From: Gonatopus flavifemur
Lineage: Eukaryota > Arthropoda > Insecta > Hymenoptera > Dryinidae
Reading direction: 5' to 3'
Assembly: GCA_018340375.1 (NCBI GenBank)
Contig: JAFFJZ010000050.1
Location: 496,001-560,000, forward strand
DNA: 64,000 nt
Below the pieces are notes generated by a model. That model saw nothing but the letters and a program-made list of their open reading frames with translations, was not told the DNA's origin and did not search any database. Position numbers and translations under genes: made by a program. This document shows, piece by piece, positions 32,383 to 43,667 of the stretch. Each line of letters begins with the position of its first letter. Within the stretch, counting starts at the first letter, position 1.

Positions 32383-35276
32383 GGCTGCTCGAGGAAGCTT
32401 CATCAGCAAAGAACGAAAACCGAAGAATAGGATAGGGAAAAGAAACAACATTCTTCGAGCCGGAGCGTGGAATATTAGATCACTGAGGCAAGCGGGAAAA
32501 TTAGAAAATTTGAAATTAGAAATGAATAGGTTGAATATAGACGTAATGGGGATTAGCGAAATGAGATGGCCACAAGGGGGCGATTTCTGGAGTGGGGATT
32601 ATAGAATGATTCATACAGGATCAAAGAACGGTCAAGCAGGTGTAGGAATTGTAATACATAAAAGAGTAAGAAATAGAATAGAAAATTATTTGCAACATAA
32701 TGAACGTGTGATGATGGTGAGAATCAGAACAAAACCAGTAGACACAGTCATAGTCCAAGTATACATGCCCACATCTGCATATTCGGAGGAAGATATTGAA
32801 AAAACGTACGAAGAAATAGAAGAAGTGATAGAACATGTGAAGGGAGAAGAGAATTTGATAGTGATGGAGGATTGGAATGCGGTAGTAGGACAAGGAAAAG
32901 AGGGCAACGTTTAGTCGAATTTTGTGAAAGTCATAAGATGGTTATCACAAACACCTTATCAGAAAATCATCCAAGGAGAATCTACACTTGGAAAATGCGA
33001 GGAGATACAGCAAGATACCCAATTGATTACATATGAGTAAAACAAAGATTTAGAAACCAAGTGAAAAACTGTAAAACTTATCCCAGTGCAGATATAGAAA
33101 GTGATCATAATATGTTGATGATGAAATGTTCTCTGAAATTCAAATCTCTGAAGAAGAAAAGGAAAATGCAGAAAAGATGGAATTTGAAGAACCTCAAGCA
33201 AAAGCAAACACGTGAGGCATTCGAAAAAATGTTTGATGACAAATTGGGAGATCAAAAAAAGAAAGACTTGGGAATAGAGAGGAGATGGACAAAGATGAAG
33301 GGAAATATGAGAGAATGCGCGGATGAGATTTTGAAGAATAATGGAGTAGAACCTTAAACCCCATGGATAACAGGAGAAATTTTAGAATTGATAAATGAAA
33401 GAAGGAAATACAAGAATAATGATAGCCAAGAAGGCCAACAACGATACAAATCATTGAGAAATAAAATAATAAGAGAATGAAGGAAAGCAAGAGAACAGTG
33501 GTTAGAAGAGAAATGTCAGGGAATAGAAATAAGATTGCATTTAGGAAAAATAGATGGAGCATATAGGATTATTAAAAGATTTTTCGGACAAATGAAATCT
33601 AGAAGCAATAAGATTAGAAACTCTCTAGGAAGACAATTGATGAAAACGGAAGAGAAGATAGAACAGTGGATCAATCATTTGGAAGACTTGTATAGAGGAA
33701 ACGATGATATAGCACTATTAGAGAAGGAGGAGGATGTAGATGAGGAAGAATTGGGAGATTCGATATTGAGATCAGAATTCGACAAGGCTTTGAAAGAATC
33801 GGAAAATAATAAAGCGCCAGGCATAGATGTCATAAGTGCGGACCTTATAAGAGCCTCCAATGAAGGAACTCGTGACGCACTGTTTGAATTGATTAGAGAT
33901 ATGTACGAAAAAGGAGAAGTACCGGAAGATTTCCAAAAGAGTAAAATTGTCGCTATCCCGAAGAAACAAGGGGCAGACAAATGCGAGAACTACAGAACGA
34001 TCAGTTTAACTTCACATGTTTCGAAAATACTGACCAAAATTAAATACAGGAGGGTGAAAAATAGAATAGAGAGTAGATTGGCAGAAGATCAGTTTGGTTT
34101 TAGAAAAAATAGGGGAACGCGAGAAGCAGTTTTAGCACTCAGGGCAGTAATAGAGAAAAGGATAGCGCTGAAGAAATCTGTGTACATAGGTTTTGTAGAC
34201 ATACAAAAGGCTTTCGATAATGTGGACTGGGAGGAGATGTTTGCGATCCTGAAGAAGGTGGGAATAAATTATGAAGATAGGAGAATAATATACGAATTAT
34301 ATAAGAATCAAAGTGCAATAATAGACATAGAGGGTCAGGAAGGGGAAGCACAAATAAGAAGAGGGGTGAGACAAGGATGCTCATTATCGCCACTGATTTT
34401 CAATTTATATATAGAAGAAGCAATGAACGAAGTTAAGGAGGAAATTCAATCGAAATGACAGATTCAGGGAGGAAATATAAGTATGTTGAGATTCGCGGAT
34501 GACATAGCTATACTTGCCACGAGTAGTACTGAGTTAGAAAATATTCTCAAGACTATGAGGACAATATTATTGGAAGACTATTGTATGAATATAAATGAAG
34601 ACAAAACAAAATTCATGATGTGTACAGCAGCGAGAACAGCTAGAAGAACGAAAATCAAAATAGATACCGAGACAATTGAACAGGTGAAAGAATTCAAATA
34701 TCTAGCAAGCATAATTACAGAAGACGGTCAAAGCGAAAGAGATATCAGAGCGAGAATAGCACAAGGGAAGCAGGCTTTCCACCAAAAGAAACAGTCACTA
34801 TGTTCCAAGAATATTAGCTCAGCAGTAAGGGAGAAATTCTTGAAGAGTTACGTTTGGAGGACAGGATTATATGGTTGCGAAACTTGGACAATTGGAAAAA
34901 CGGACCAACGCAGCCTCGAAGCTTTTGAAATGTGGTGTTATAGGAGGATGCTCAGAATAAAATGGATAGACAAAGTCAAAAATGAAGAAGTACTCGAGCA
35001 GATGAATCAAGGAAGATATCTTTTGAAACACATCGTGGAAAGGAGAAGCAATCTCATAGGACACACATTACGGCATGAGAGTTGATTGAAACAAATATTG
35101 GAAGGGAAAATGAATGGTCAAACTGGTAAAGGTAGACCTAGATCAAGTTATATGAAGCAAATCGTACAAGACAAGAGATGTAGTGGATATGTAAAAATTA
35201 GACGTTTGGCGGATAATAGACAGGGGTGGAGGGTTTCATCAAACCAGTCGTAAGACTGATTACTTCATGATAATGG
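32383..35276 (+). mobile_element. LINE retrotransposon (RTE-like) inserted in the 163-bp array
   Basis: The 2,894-bp element is bounded by a 10-bp duplication, AGGCTCACAA, at 32,373-32,382 and 35,277-35,286. The left copy belongs to the repeat unit before insertion. It has an endonuclease followed by reverse transcriptase in one reading direction, and its 3' end GATTACTTCATGATAATGG matches the end of the truncated LINE at 47.15 kb. The single-ORF layout and short simple 3' end suggest the RTE group, which is an inference. Confidence 0.9.
32438..35252 (+). pseudogene. LINE ORF2: AP endonuclease and reverse transcriptase, with stops
   Basis: The endonuclease begins near LRAGAWNIRSLRQAGKLE and shows MGISEMRWP and GVGIVIHKRV. 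At about 32,911 a small deletion and frameshift remove part of it. From there to 35,250 the frame is constant but carries stops at 33,034 (TGA), 33,355 (TAA), 33,478 (TGA), 34,456 (TGA) and 35,083 (TGA). The reverse transcriptase motifs are clear: NYRTISLTSHVSKI, FGFRKNRGTREAV, DIQKAFDNVDW, GVRQGCSLSPLIFN and the catalytic FADD at 34,492-34,503. The C-terminal part has SYVWRTGLYGCETWT and MWCYRRMLRIKW. Four of five stops are TGA, which fits CGA-to-TGA decay. Confidence 0.9.
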
Positions 35277-36236
35277 AGGCTCACAACTCCCAAACCAAGG
35301 AGCTACAAACAATGAAACTCGCAGGAAATATCTTCGGGAGGGCCTTGAACAATGATTCATTCATAGGAAAGTTGCCCCAGTCAGGGGCAATTCTGTATGA
35401 TTTTTCAAAGTTCGAAAATTCTGATTTTTTCATATTCTAAGGCTCACAATTCCCGAACGAAGGAGGCACAAACAATTGAACTAGCAGGGGATTTCCTTGG
35501 GAGGTCCTTGAAGAATAATTTATCCATAGAAAAGTTGCTCCAGTCAGGGGCAATTCTGTATGATTTCTCAAAGTTCGAAAATCCTTATTATTCTATATTC
35601 TGAGGCCCATAACTTCCCAACCGAGGAGGTACACCCGATGAAACTTGCAGGAAATATCCTTGGGAGGTCCTCCAACAATAATTTGTGCATAGTAAAGTTG
35701 CCCCAGTCAGGGACAGTTCTGTATGATTTTTCAAAGTTCGAAAATTCTTGTTTTTCAATATTCCAAGGCTTGTAACTTCCCAATCAAAGAGGTACGCACG
35801 ATGAAACTCGCAGGGAATATCCTTAGGAGGTCCTCCAACAATAGTTCATGCATAGAAAAGTTGCCCAAGTCAGTGGCAATTCTGTATGATTTTTCAAAGT
35901 CCGAAAATTCTTATTATTCTATATTCCAAGGCTCATAACTTCCCAACCGAGGAGGTACAATCATTGAAACTCGCAGGGAATATCTTTAGGAGGTCCTCCA
36001 ACAATGATTTGTGCATATCAAAGTTGCCCCAATCAGGGACAGTTCTGTATGATTTTTCAAAGTTCGAAAATTCTTATTATTCTATATTCCAAGGCTCATA
36101 ACTCCCAAACCAAGGAGATACAAACTCCCATGAAACTCTGAGGAAATATTCTTGGGAGGTCCCTGAAGAATCATTTATGCATATAAAAATTGCCCCAGTC
36201 AGGGGCAGTTCTGTATAATTTTTCAAAGTTCGACAA
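35277..36236 (+). repeat. 163-bp tandem repeat array, right, second part
   Basis: About six further units continue the array broken by the LINE; short frames at 35,397, 35,560, 35,723 and 35,886 again step by 163. The first ten bases are the right copy of the LINE target duplication. Confidence 0.92.
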
Positions 36237-36533
36237 AAAATTTTTTCCCGATGTAAAATCAGTCCTTTGCTTGTAATTACCCCCCCCCCCCCTTGACTTT
36301 CCCGGAAAATCCTTCGTGGTCAAATCATCTATATCCCAAGACCTTCCAAATGAGCTATCATTCATCAAAATCGGTGAGAGTCGGGGACAATCCATTTTTA
36401 CAAATTTCTGTAACTTCTTTATTTTTGAGGTACAAACGAAATTTTTTGTGATACAATCAGGTACTAACGATGTTCTTTCGAACGCTTAAAAAAAAAAAAT
36501 TTTCCCCTCCACTTCGGGGGCCAACTTCATACA
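36237..36533. repeat. End module of the 163-bp repeat block, right copy
   Basis: Inverted counterpart of 6172-6437, opening with a 14-base C run next to the array and ending near CATACAGGTACAAG. Its presence at the far end of both arrays suggests a terminal sequence of one element type. Confidence 0.65.
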
Positions 36534-39172
36534 GGTACAAGTGAAGGGAAAGACAGTGGTGGTCAGAATTCGGACCTCCCCCTCTACTTGAGAAACTGAT
36601 AAGTTTGATGCCTAATGAATATCAAACTGCATAAAAATATTAAGGTACATGAATTCTCCAAATTCCCCTTATAAATTTCCTATTCCACAGACATACTGCT
36701 AGGCAAAGATGGGGTGAAGAAACAATTCTCAAAATCTCTCTTGCATGGAAGTCCTTTTGGGAAAAATACTCCCCTATGAGTTCTCCGAAAAATTCAGTTT
36801 CTCAGGGATTGATTCTCATCTCCGATGAATGAATTTCGAATCTGAATTAACAAATGGGGCCTTATCGAATTATACTTGATTACCGAATTGGTGGGTGCAG
36901 TTATTTTTCCTCGTATGAATTCCAGGTTGAACGTAAAGATATTCAAGACAGTCTGGAGTGTCTCCAATATTGACCTTAGAGACATTTTTTGCAGTGTCTT
37001 TAGACTATCTCTTACGGCTAGTTTGAGGTCACTCGAAATAATTATAGTGTCTCGAACATTGAGTTTAAGATCCCTGTTCCCAGTATCCCTGGATGAGCTT
37101 CAATTCTGTCGAACAGTGTATTATACTGAAGAATATTCATTCAAATTATACAAAATCCTGTGGAATCCATCAAAATCGTATAGCTTTATCCGAACTCTGA
37201 GAAGGTAATTACAAAGTCGATAATTCAAAATATTTGAATATTATATTCTTCGTACGCGGAGAAAATGTTGTGGCGAAAAATTACCCAAAGTTGAGTAGAA
37301 CAAGGACATAGTGGTATTCCCGCGAAGTTTGAAATCTGGTTGACTTCATTTTACTCGACTACTGATGTGAATACATTCGAATGTTTCTATATATATCCGC
37401 AAGTTGAATACCGTTGAAAAACTTCTGAATGAATTTTCATCTGTAGTCGAGTGAAATGGAATCAACCGGATTTTAAACTTCGCGGGAATGACACTATGTA
37501 TCCGTTTGACTCAACTCTGTATAATCTTTCGTCAAAACATTTTCTGTGCGTATGAGCTATTATGATTGAAATTCTACTGATATTTCGTGATTATTCATCG
37601 AAATTCAATTCATATGCAATAAACTTCACAATGAGGAATTAAAAGAATAAGAAAACCAATATCAAATTGATTTTCCAATTACACCTGAGAATGAAGCGAA
37701 TCTGAATTGGCTCAGTTCTCATTCAGCAACGCACGAGAAACGAATTACCCAAGCAAGAAGTGTATAAATAGTATTCGTGACGATGCATACGTTTTGTACA
37801 TGAACACAGACATGAAACCGAGAGAAAAACTGAATGGCAATGAAAATGTACCGTGCCAAGGTATTTATGTCCGTAATCTATTAATCTGTTTTGCAGATCC
37901 TAATCATATTTTCATGGATAATGACGTCAATAATTTTTATTGGCTCAATAACATATGATAATTTAGGATTAATTGATATTTTCCAGTATTCTGACGGAAT
38001 GATCAAATTAAGACACACATAGCAACTGCTCCAGAAATACATATTTTTCAAATTCACTGCATTGAACGTAGATCGATTCAATCGATCAAAGGATTTGGAG
38101 AAACTTTGGAGAACGTTCTCTTCAGTTTTAAGCTGTAACAGTACGTCTTGACATTCATTCTCTGAGTACAAACGCCATATGAATCTATTCAAGACATGCT
38201 ATTTCCTTATTCATTACGCGACTTCCTTTTCTCTTCTTTGAACACGTGATACTGAGGAAAAAACTAATGGAAACTGAATTAAAATGAAAAGAAGAAAGAA
38301 GTAAGGAGGCGGAAGATCGGGTTAAAAGAACAGAAGTTGACGAAGGATGACGGAATCGTCATTTTCCGACAGTCTCTGAGATCTCTCTTCTATCTTTTTG
38401 GATCCGCGACCACTTTCCTGTTACTCGAATTAGACATCAAATTGGTGGATATTTTTATGCAAGTGGTTATTTTTGTTTCCAACAGGAAAAAAAATTCATT
38501 AATGACAACAATCCATTTCTGAATATACATTGGCAATTATCTCAACTCCATTATTAAACCTCTCATTTGCATTATATGCATTTTTCTCCGATAATCATAT
38601 GCTCCATTACACAAAAAAACTTCTAATGAATCGCATGAAAATTTCCTGTGCTTCAACAACATGGAGTTATTATCCTCCAGCGAATTTATAGTGTGAAAGC
38701 ATGAATTTATGGGGGGAGAGAAAATTCATGTGTTCCATGTATGAAATAAACTTCAAAAAAGTAGGAGAATAACGCCAAGTACATGGAAATGTGACGAAAA
38801 TTCACAAAAAAATGGAGAAGAACATACAATAGGATGTATCGAATATCCAAACCATTGATTACTCATGATATTTGAGAATTGAATCATTCCAAAACCAAGA
38901 TGAGTGAAGATAAAAATGAAGGTTTGTAAGAACACAAATATATTCCAGCTGGAATGGAACAACTGAAAAGATGGACTTTTGGAAGAAAACATTCAGAATG
39001 AATTGTCACATCCAGTCATATCAGTCAAGTTGACCTGTAGTTGTTCTGCAACAATGTCTAAAATCAGAATATTGTATCTGCTCAATTTCCGTCGAGTTGA
39101 TCCTAAACAGTCTCTCTAATCATTCGTCAATTGGTCAGTGGAAGGCACCCGATGCGAAGATTTGTGATATAT
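36534..39172. other. AT-rich stretch without a recognised gene
   Basis: Apart from the inverted repeat at 37,250-37,556 I see no supported feature. Frames such as 36,876-37,208 (110 codons) and 37,881-38,192 (minus) have no motif, no family resemblance known to me and no signal or membrane pattern worth naming. Confidence 0.4.
37250..37556. mobile_element. MITE-like inverted repeat, about 305 bp
   Basis: The left arm (from CGTACGCGGAGAAAATGTT) and right arm (ending AACATTTTCTGTGCGTATG) pair over roughly 110 bp each, leaving a loop of about 80 bp. Internal pairs include TAGTGGTATTCCCGCGAAG against CTTCGCGGGAATGACACTA. A target duplication is not clear, so its class is unknown. Confidence 0.6.
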
Positions 39173-39488
39173 CCACTGCGCTCCTATCCTTTCTGCATTT
39201 TCCTTCAACGCTACCTAATGATCATGGTAGGATTCAACGTACAGATGTATGGTACATCTTCATCCTTCTTGCTTCTTCTTCATCCACCTATGATTCTGTT
39301 GGAAGAATCTAATAGTGGTATTATTTAACGCAAGGACTTGTATATCCACTGCACTTCTGCCTTTTTTCCATTTTCCTATGGCGCTACCTAATGACATTGG
39401 TCATTGTGGTACATAACATGAAGGTGTATGGTACATATGCATCCTTTCTACTTTTTCTTAATTCACCTGTAATTTTACTCAAAGAATT
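39173..39488. repeat. Two-copy direct repeat
   Basis: 39,173-39,310 and 39,346-39,488 are diverged direct copies, both with CACTGC-CTTCT-type openings, GCGCTACCTAATGA or ACGCTACCTAATGA, ATGTATGGTACAT or GTGTATGGTACAT, and an end near AAGAATYTA. The offset is about 175 bp. Function unknown. Confidence 0.6.
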
Positions 39489-39549
39489 TACTCACTGAAA
39501 ACACTTTTTCACCTAGGTACTCAGGAATGAGGATATTGGAGAATATATA

Positions 39550-41581
39550 CAGGGTGGGGCATTTAAAGTGTCGCGGGCGTTTTTTCCAAAGATAAAATGA
39601 GATACGAGAAAATTTTTCGGACAAAAATTGTAGGGTATCGAGGGGGACATCCGATGGTGGCCTTGGCTTTGACCTCAAATCTCATCTTCAAGGGCATTCT
39701 GAGGTCAACTCTTGTTTTTTAAATAGCATCTCATATTTTTTACTGCAGATTTGGATTCTAGGTCAAACAGCAAGAAACTTTTGTCTGGACCATTTTCCTG
39801 AAACCCGCAAAGATGGTGCTCTAATCGATATTGTTCCATACTGAATCTGACATTAGAATAACTCGAAAACGGAGGGTCTTGGAGGAGAATGTTTCGGACA
39901 AAAGTTGTCTGATTCCAAGGGGGACCCCTTGAACTAAAACGGAGGTGATGGGGTATAACAGACAAAACACAACACATTCCAATCGTCTACATCACTTGGA
40001 TAATTTTAATGCAGTAGATGCTCAAAATGATGGCCTTCGACTTCAATACACATTTCAAAACGTGTTACAAAAGATTGCTGAACTCGTGCTAAAATATCTT
40101 CATTGATGCTCGCGCATGCATTGATGATTCGTTGACGCATATTCTCAGGTGTAGTCGGTGTTTGTTGATAAACTGTATCTTTTATGTATCCCCATAAAAA
40201 AAAATCTGGAGAAGTAAGATCCGGAGAACGGGCAGGCCAATGAACTGGTCCACGACGTCCTATCCATCGTCCAGGATAATCTCTGTCCAATATTTCTCGA
40301 GCTGTGACTGCATAATGGGATGGACAACCATCGTGTTGATACCACATATTCAATCGTTCCTGAATAGGTATGTCTTCAAGTGATGTTGGAAGTACTTGAT
40401 CTAAGAAATGTCTGTACTTCTCTCCATTCAGCGTATCTGCGATGAAGTACGGTCCAATTACTCGAGATCGAAAAATACCACACCAAACATTCACAGCCCA
40501 TTGTCTTTGATGCTCCACTTGACGTAACCATCTTGGATTTTCTGTCGCCGAGTAATGCATATTATGTCGATTTACTTGACCATGATTGGTGAACGTCGAC
40601 TCATCAGAAAATAATATGTTGATGAAGTTGTTATTGTGCATTTGCGCTAGACCCCATCGACAAAACTGTACACGATTTTCGAAATCATCACCGTGAAGGT
40701 CTTGATGCAAACAAATGTGATACGGATGGAATTTGTGACGTTTCAGTATTCGAAGAACACTTCTTCGAGAAATTCCCGAATGGAGTTCAATTTCACGAGA
40801 GCTCACGTGTGGATTATTGGCTACTGCAGCTAGTACATCAACTTCCGCATTTTCTCCGCTAACAGTTCTCATTCGATGTCGTTTTTCCCTTGTAACACTT
40901 CCCGTTTCTGAGAATAATTTTGTAATGCGTTGAAAATACCTAATGGATGGCGTTGTTCTTTCAGGAAATCGTTCTGCATACAAGTCGTATGCTTGTCTGG
41001 GGTTCTTATGCACTTCACCGTAAATGTAGATCATATCGATCTTTTCAGAAACCGTGTATCGGATATCCATGATTTTCAATTTGTCATAAACCAAGTAATA
41101 ATCAAATGTAACTGACAAACTGACTTTCAAAATCGTGAATTTCCACTGAACCCCGTCGTTTGTTTACATCGCGTGAGCTCTGAATGGTGGTAATGTAGAC
41201 GATTGAAATGTGTTGTGTATTGACAACTTTTGTACGAAACATTCTTTTGCAAGACCCTTCGTTTTCGAGTTATTCGAATGTCAGATTCAAAATGGAACAA
41301 TATCGATTAGAGCGCCATTTTTGCGGATTTCAGGAAAATGGTTCAGACAAAAGTTTCTTGGTTTTTGACCTAGAATCCAAATCTGCAGTAAAAAATATGA
41401 GATCCTATTTGAAAAACAAGAGTTGACCTCAGAATGCCCTTGAAGATGAGATTTGAGGTCAAAGCCAAGGCCACGATTGGATGTCCCCCTCGGTACCCTA
41501 CAACTTTTGTCTGAACAATTTTCTCGTATCTCACAATATTTTTGGAAAAAACGCCCGCGACACTTTAAATGCCCCACCCTG
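39550..41581 (-). mobile_element. DD41D Tc1/mariner-type transposon, 2,032 bp, near complete
   Basis: Ends CAGGGTGGGGCATTTAAAG and their inverse are flanked by TA (39,548-39,549 and 41,582-41,583). The inverted repeats are long, about 390-450 bp, because the left one holds an extra stretch of about 60 bp near 39,915-39,975. The single gene between them is open. The element interrupts or abuts the frame at 41,584 onward. Confidence 0.9.
40006..41130 (-). CDS. DD41D transposase, intact frame
   Basis: A 374-codon open frame; the second Met (MDIRYTVSEKIDMI, residue 21) is the more natural start and gives about 354 residues, usual for this superfamily. The N-terminal half has two helix-turn-helix segments, the second around SREIELHSGISRRSVLRILKR. 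The catalytic acids lie in LFSDESTF, YQHDGCPSHY and SPDLTSPDFFLWG. By my count 41 residues separate the second and third Asp, which fits the DD41D group (rosa/visitor-like) of the Tc1/mariner superfamily, not DD34D mariner. No stop or frameshift is seen. It would cut and paste DNA bounded by the flanking inverted repeats at TA sites. Confidence 0.88.
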   Translation of the reverse strand: MKVSLSVTFDYYLVYDKLKIMDIRYTVSEKIDMIYIYGEVHKNPRQAYDLYAERFPERTTPSIRYFQRITKLFSETGSVTREKRHRMRTVSGENAEVDVLAAVANNPHVSSREIELHSGISRRSVLRILKRHKFHPYHICLHQDLHGDDFENRVQFCRWGLAQMHNNNFINILFSDESTFTNHGQVNRHNMHYSATENPRWLRQVEHQRQWAVNVWCGIFRSRVIGPYFIADTLNGEKYRHFLDQVLPTSLEDIPIQERLNMWYQHDGCPSHYAVTAREILDRDYPGRWIGRRGPVHWPARSPDLTSPDFFLWGYIKDTVYQQTPTTPENMRQRIINACASINEDILARVQQSFVTRFEMCIEVEGHHFEHLLH

Positions 41582-41640
41582 TATAATTCAGGGGCCAAAA
41601 TATCGATGAAACATTAACAGAAACTCACGCGTTAAACGTA

Positions 41641-42489
41641 ATGGGTCCTCCTGATGTTGACGGTGTTTCTTCTCATTTGAATGCAGCAATGCAGTGTATA
41701 TTGTACTGTGCTTCTAAGACAAAACAATTACTTTCATCTGAGCCCAATGACATCATAAATATTTCAATTCAGAACTACAATTCGCAAAAAAACCTTGATA
41801 TCATAGCTTTCAAACAGCTTGCGGGCCCACAATACTTGCATAATCACTCACAAGATGCAGGAGAATTCATCGCTTCTATTTGCCAAAATTCAATGGCTGT
41901 TAAAAATTTAGTGAAGCACCAAATAACTACCATAACGAAATGTACGGAACATGAATATACCGAAAATATTGTTGGTGCAAATTGTGTTATACGCCTTGCG
42001 CTACCTTCAGTTTCACAAAAATCATTTGAGTTTCAAGAAATATTCAAGTTCAATTTTTCAATATGGAAAATTTTTGAAGATTCTTGTGACAATTGTAATA
42101 AGTTGCATGGAACTCAAAAATCATTTATAACAGCGTCAGAACAATATGCAGTTGTGCAGTTGATGATATTTAATCACAATAATGTTGAAGCAACAAAGGT
42201 AGGAAATATAAACATTAAAGCAGTGCCAACTTCAAAAATTAAAATTGCACAACACTTTTATAAAGTTATAGCTGTTGTTTTTCATCAGGGTAAAAATATT
42301 CCTGAAGGTAATTTCACATGCATGTTACGAAGTAAAGGTACAGAGTGGATATTTATTCATGATTTGCAAGTTGAAGAACGACATTGGCCACGTAACGCTA
42401 CAGACTCCTATATATATTTCTTTAAAAAGCAATCATTTCGCTTCATCATAACATTGAAATTCAATTACTGTAATATTGTACAATTTTGA
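41641..42489 (+). CDS. Ubiquitin-specific-protease-like protein lacking catalytic residues
   Basis: The frame is open without interruption from the transposon edge (41,584) to 42,489; the first Met is at 41,641 (282 codons). It resembles a compact peptidase C19 domain. GVSSHLNAAMQCI aligns in register with the GNTCxxNAxLQCL box but has Ser where the Cys nucleophile should be. A CxxC (CDNC) follows mid-domain. The His box reads EGNFTCMLR with Asn in place of His, then WIFIHDLQV and YIYFFKK. Two of three catalytic positions are therefore changed, each by one base. It may be a pseudoenzyme or a decaying copy. The start may lie upstream, cut off by the DD41D insertion. I do not know its genomic copy number. 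Confidence 0.5.
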   Translation: MGPPDVDGVSSHLNAAMQCILYCASKTKQLLSSEPNDIINISIQNYNSQKNLDIIAFKQLAGPQYLHNHSQDAGEFIASICQNSMAVKNLVKHQITTITKCTEHEYTENIVGANCVIRLALPSVSQKSFEFQEIFKFNFSIWKIFEDSCDNCNKLHGTQKSFITASEQYAVVQLMIFNHNNVEATKVGNINIKAVPTSKIKIAQHFYKVIAVVFHQGKNIPEGNFTCMLRSKGTEWIFIHDLQVEERHWPRNATDSYIYFFKKQSFRFIITLKFNYCNIVQF

Positions 42490-42806
42490 AGAATATAGAA
42501 TACCTTTATAATACCGTAACGACCAAATATTCTTGAAGAATTTTTTCGAATGATTTCGATGGATATTCCACAAAATTCTGAAAAATGTCTGGTACAGTAC
42601 TAGAAAATGTCTTCAATCTGATATCAATCCAATCTGTTGCATGATAAATATTTGACATCTCTTCACCCAGATAGCAAAAGTTCCAAAAACTAGATCCCAT
42701 TGAATCCTTCTGAAACCACAAAATGAATCACTGAAATGTCAGTAGAATGGAGTTTTTGAAGGATTCAAATCGCCTTCTGTCATACTATATACAGTACAAT
42801 ATACAC
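42490..42806. other. No feature recognised
   Basis: AT-rich sequence between the protease-like frame and the terminal repeat at 42,807. Short minus-strand frames only. Confidence 0.4.
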
Positions 42807-43275
42807 ACTGTAAAAAATTATCGGAAATTTCCCATATCAAAACATGATAAAATTCCGAACTGTATGTAGGGAATCGATATTCCCATACTTGAGTAGGAAT
42901 TTTCCTGTCTTCCATTAAAATCACCAACGAATTGGCATGTTTACATCATTTATGCGGACTTTTCCTAACCTATCGTGGTGCACTATGGAGGGGATGCAGT
43001 GAGTTTGCGCAACGCACGTTAACGCACGCTCGACTTGTATCGATTCTGATCGACACCGGTATCATGGCAAATGCAACTGGATGCAACGACGCGTGATCTA
43101 TCCATGATGTCTTTATAAATGTTGACTTTATAACGCTTTGACGGGAGATTCGTTGTCCATCTGGTAAGTACATATAATGTCATGATAAATTATTTATAAA
43201 AGTAGTTCATCACGTGAGACAATAGATTTCGATTTCCTAACCTAAAATCTATACCGGCAAATCGGAGAGAAATCA

Positions 43276-43667
43276 CCCGTACAGCACAACCACTGATCCT
43301 CCACCTAAGACTTCGGTGGACTAGAGGTGGAGGATTGGTGGAGAAATGGGAGCCGTGGAAATAAGGGAGAAATAAGGGAGAGTCTCCGTTGAGGCAACGG
43401 AGAGGCGACGGAGAAATGTCCGCCCCCTGTATTTTCGATATAATTCTTATTGGTGCATTTACGTAACCAAATCTGAATGTATGAATTCACGAATTCAAGT
43501 TTTACTGAAAATACAGGGGGCGGACATTTCTCCGTCGCCTCTCCGTTGCCTCAACGGAGACTCTCCCTTATTTCTCCCTTATTTCCACGGCTCCCATTTC
43601 TCCACCAATCCTCCACCTCTAGTCCACCGAAGTCTTAGGTGGAGGATCGGTGGTTGTGCTGTACGGG
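43276..43667. repeat. Long hairpin: 161-bp near-perfect inverted repeat
   Basis: Arms 43,276-43,436 and 43,507-43,667 are both 161 bp and almost perfectly complementary, separated by a 70-base loop. The outer end is CCCGTACAGCACAACCAC. The arms are rich in GGAG motifs. It could be a MITE without visible target duplication; transcribed across, it would form a long double-stranded RNA. Confidence 0.85.

Noticed and set aside
31515..36101. Recurring 68-71-residue frames resembling each other
   Set aside because: They are spaced exactly 163 bases apart in a satellite whose period is not a multiple of three; the repetition comes from DNA, not from a protein family.
36876..37208. 110-codon open frame
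   Set aside because: No motif, no recognisable family, and AT-rich context; chance open frames of this size are expected here.
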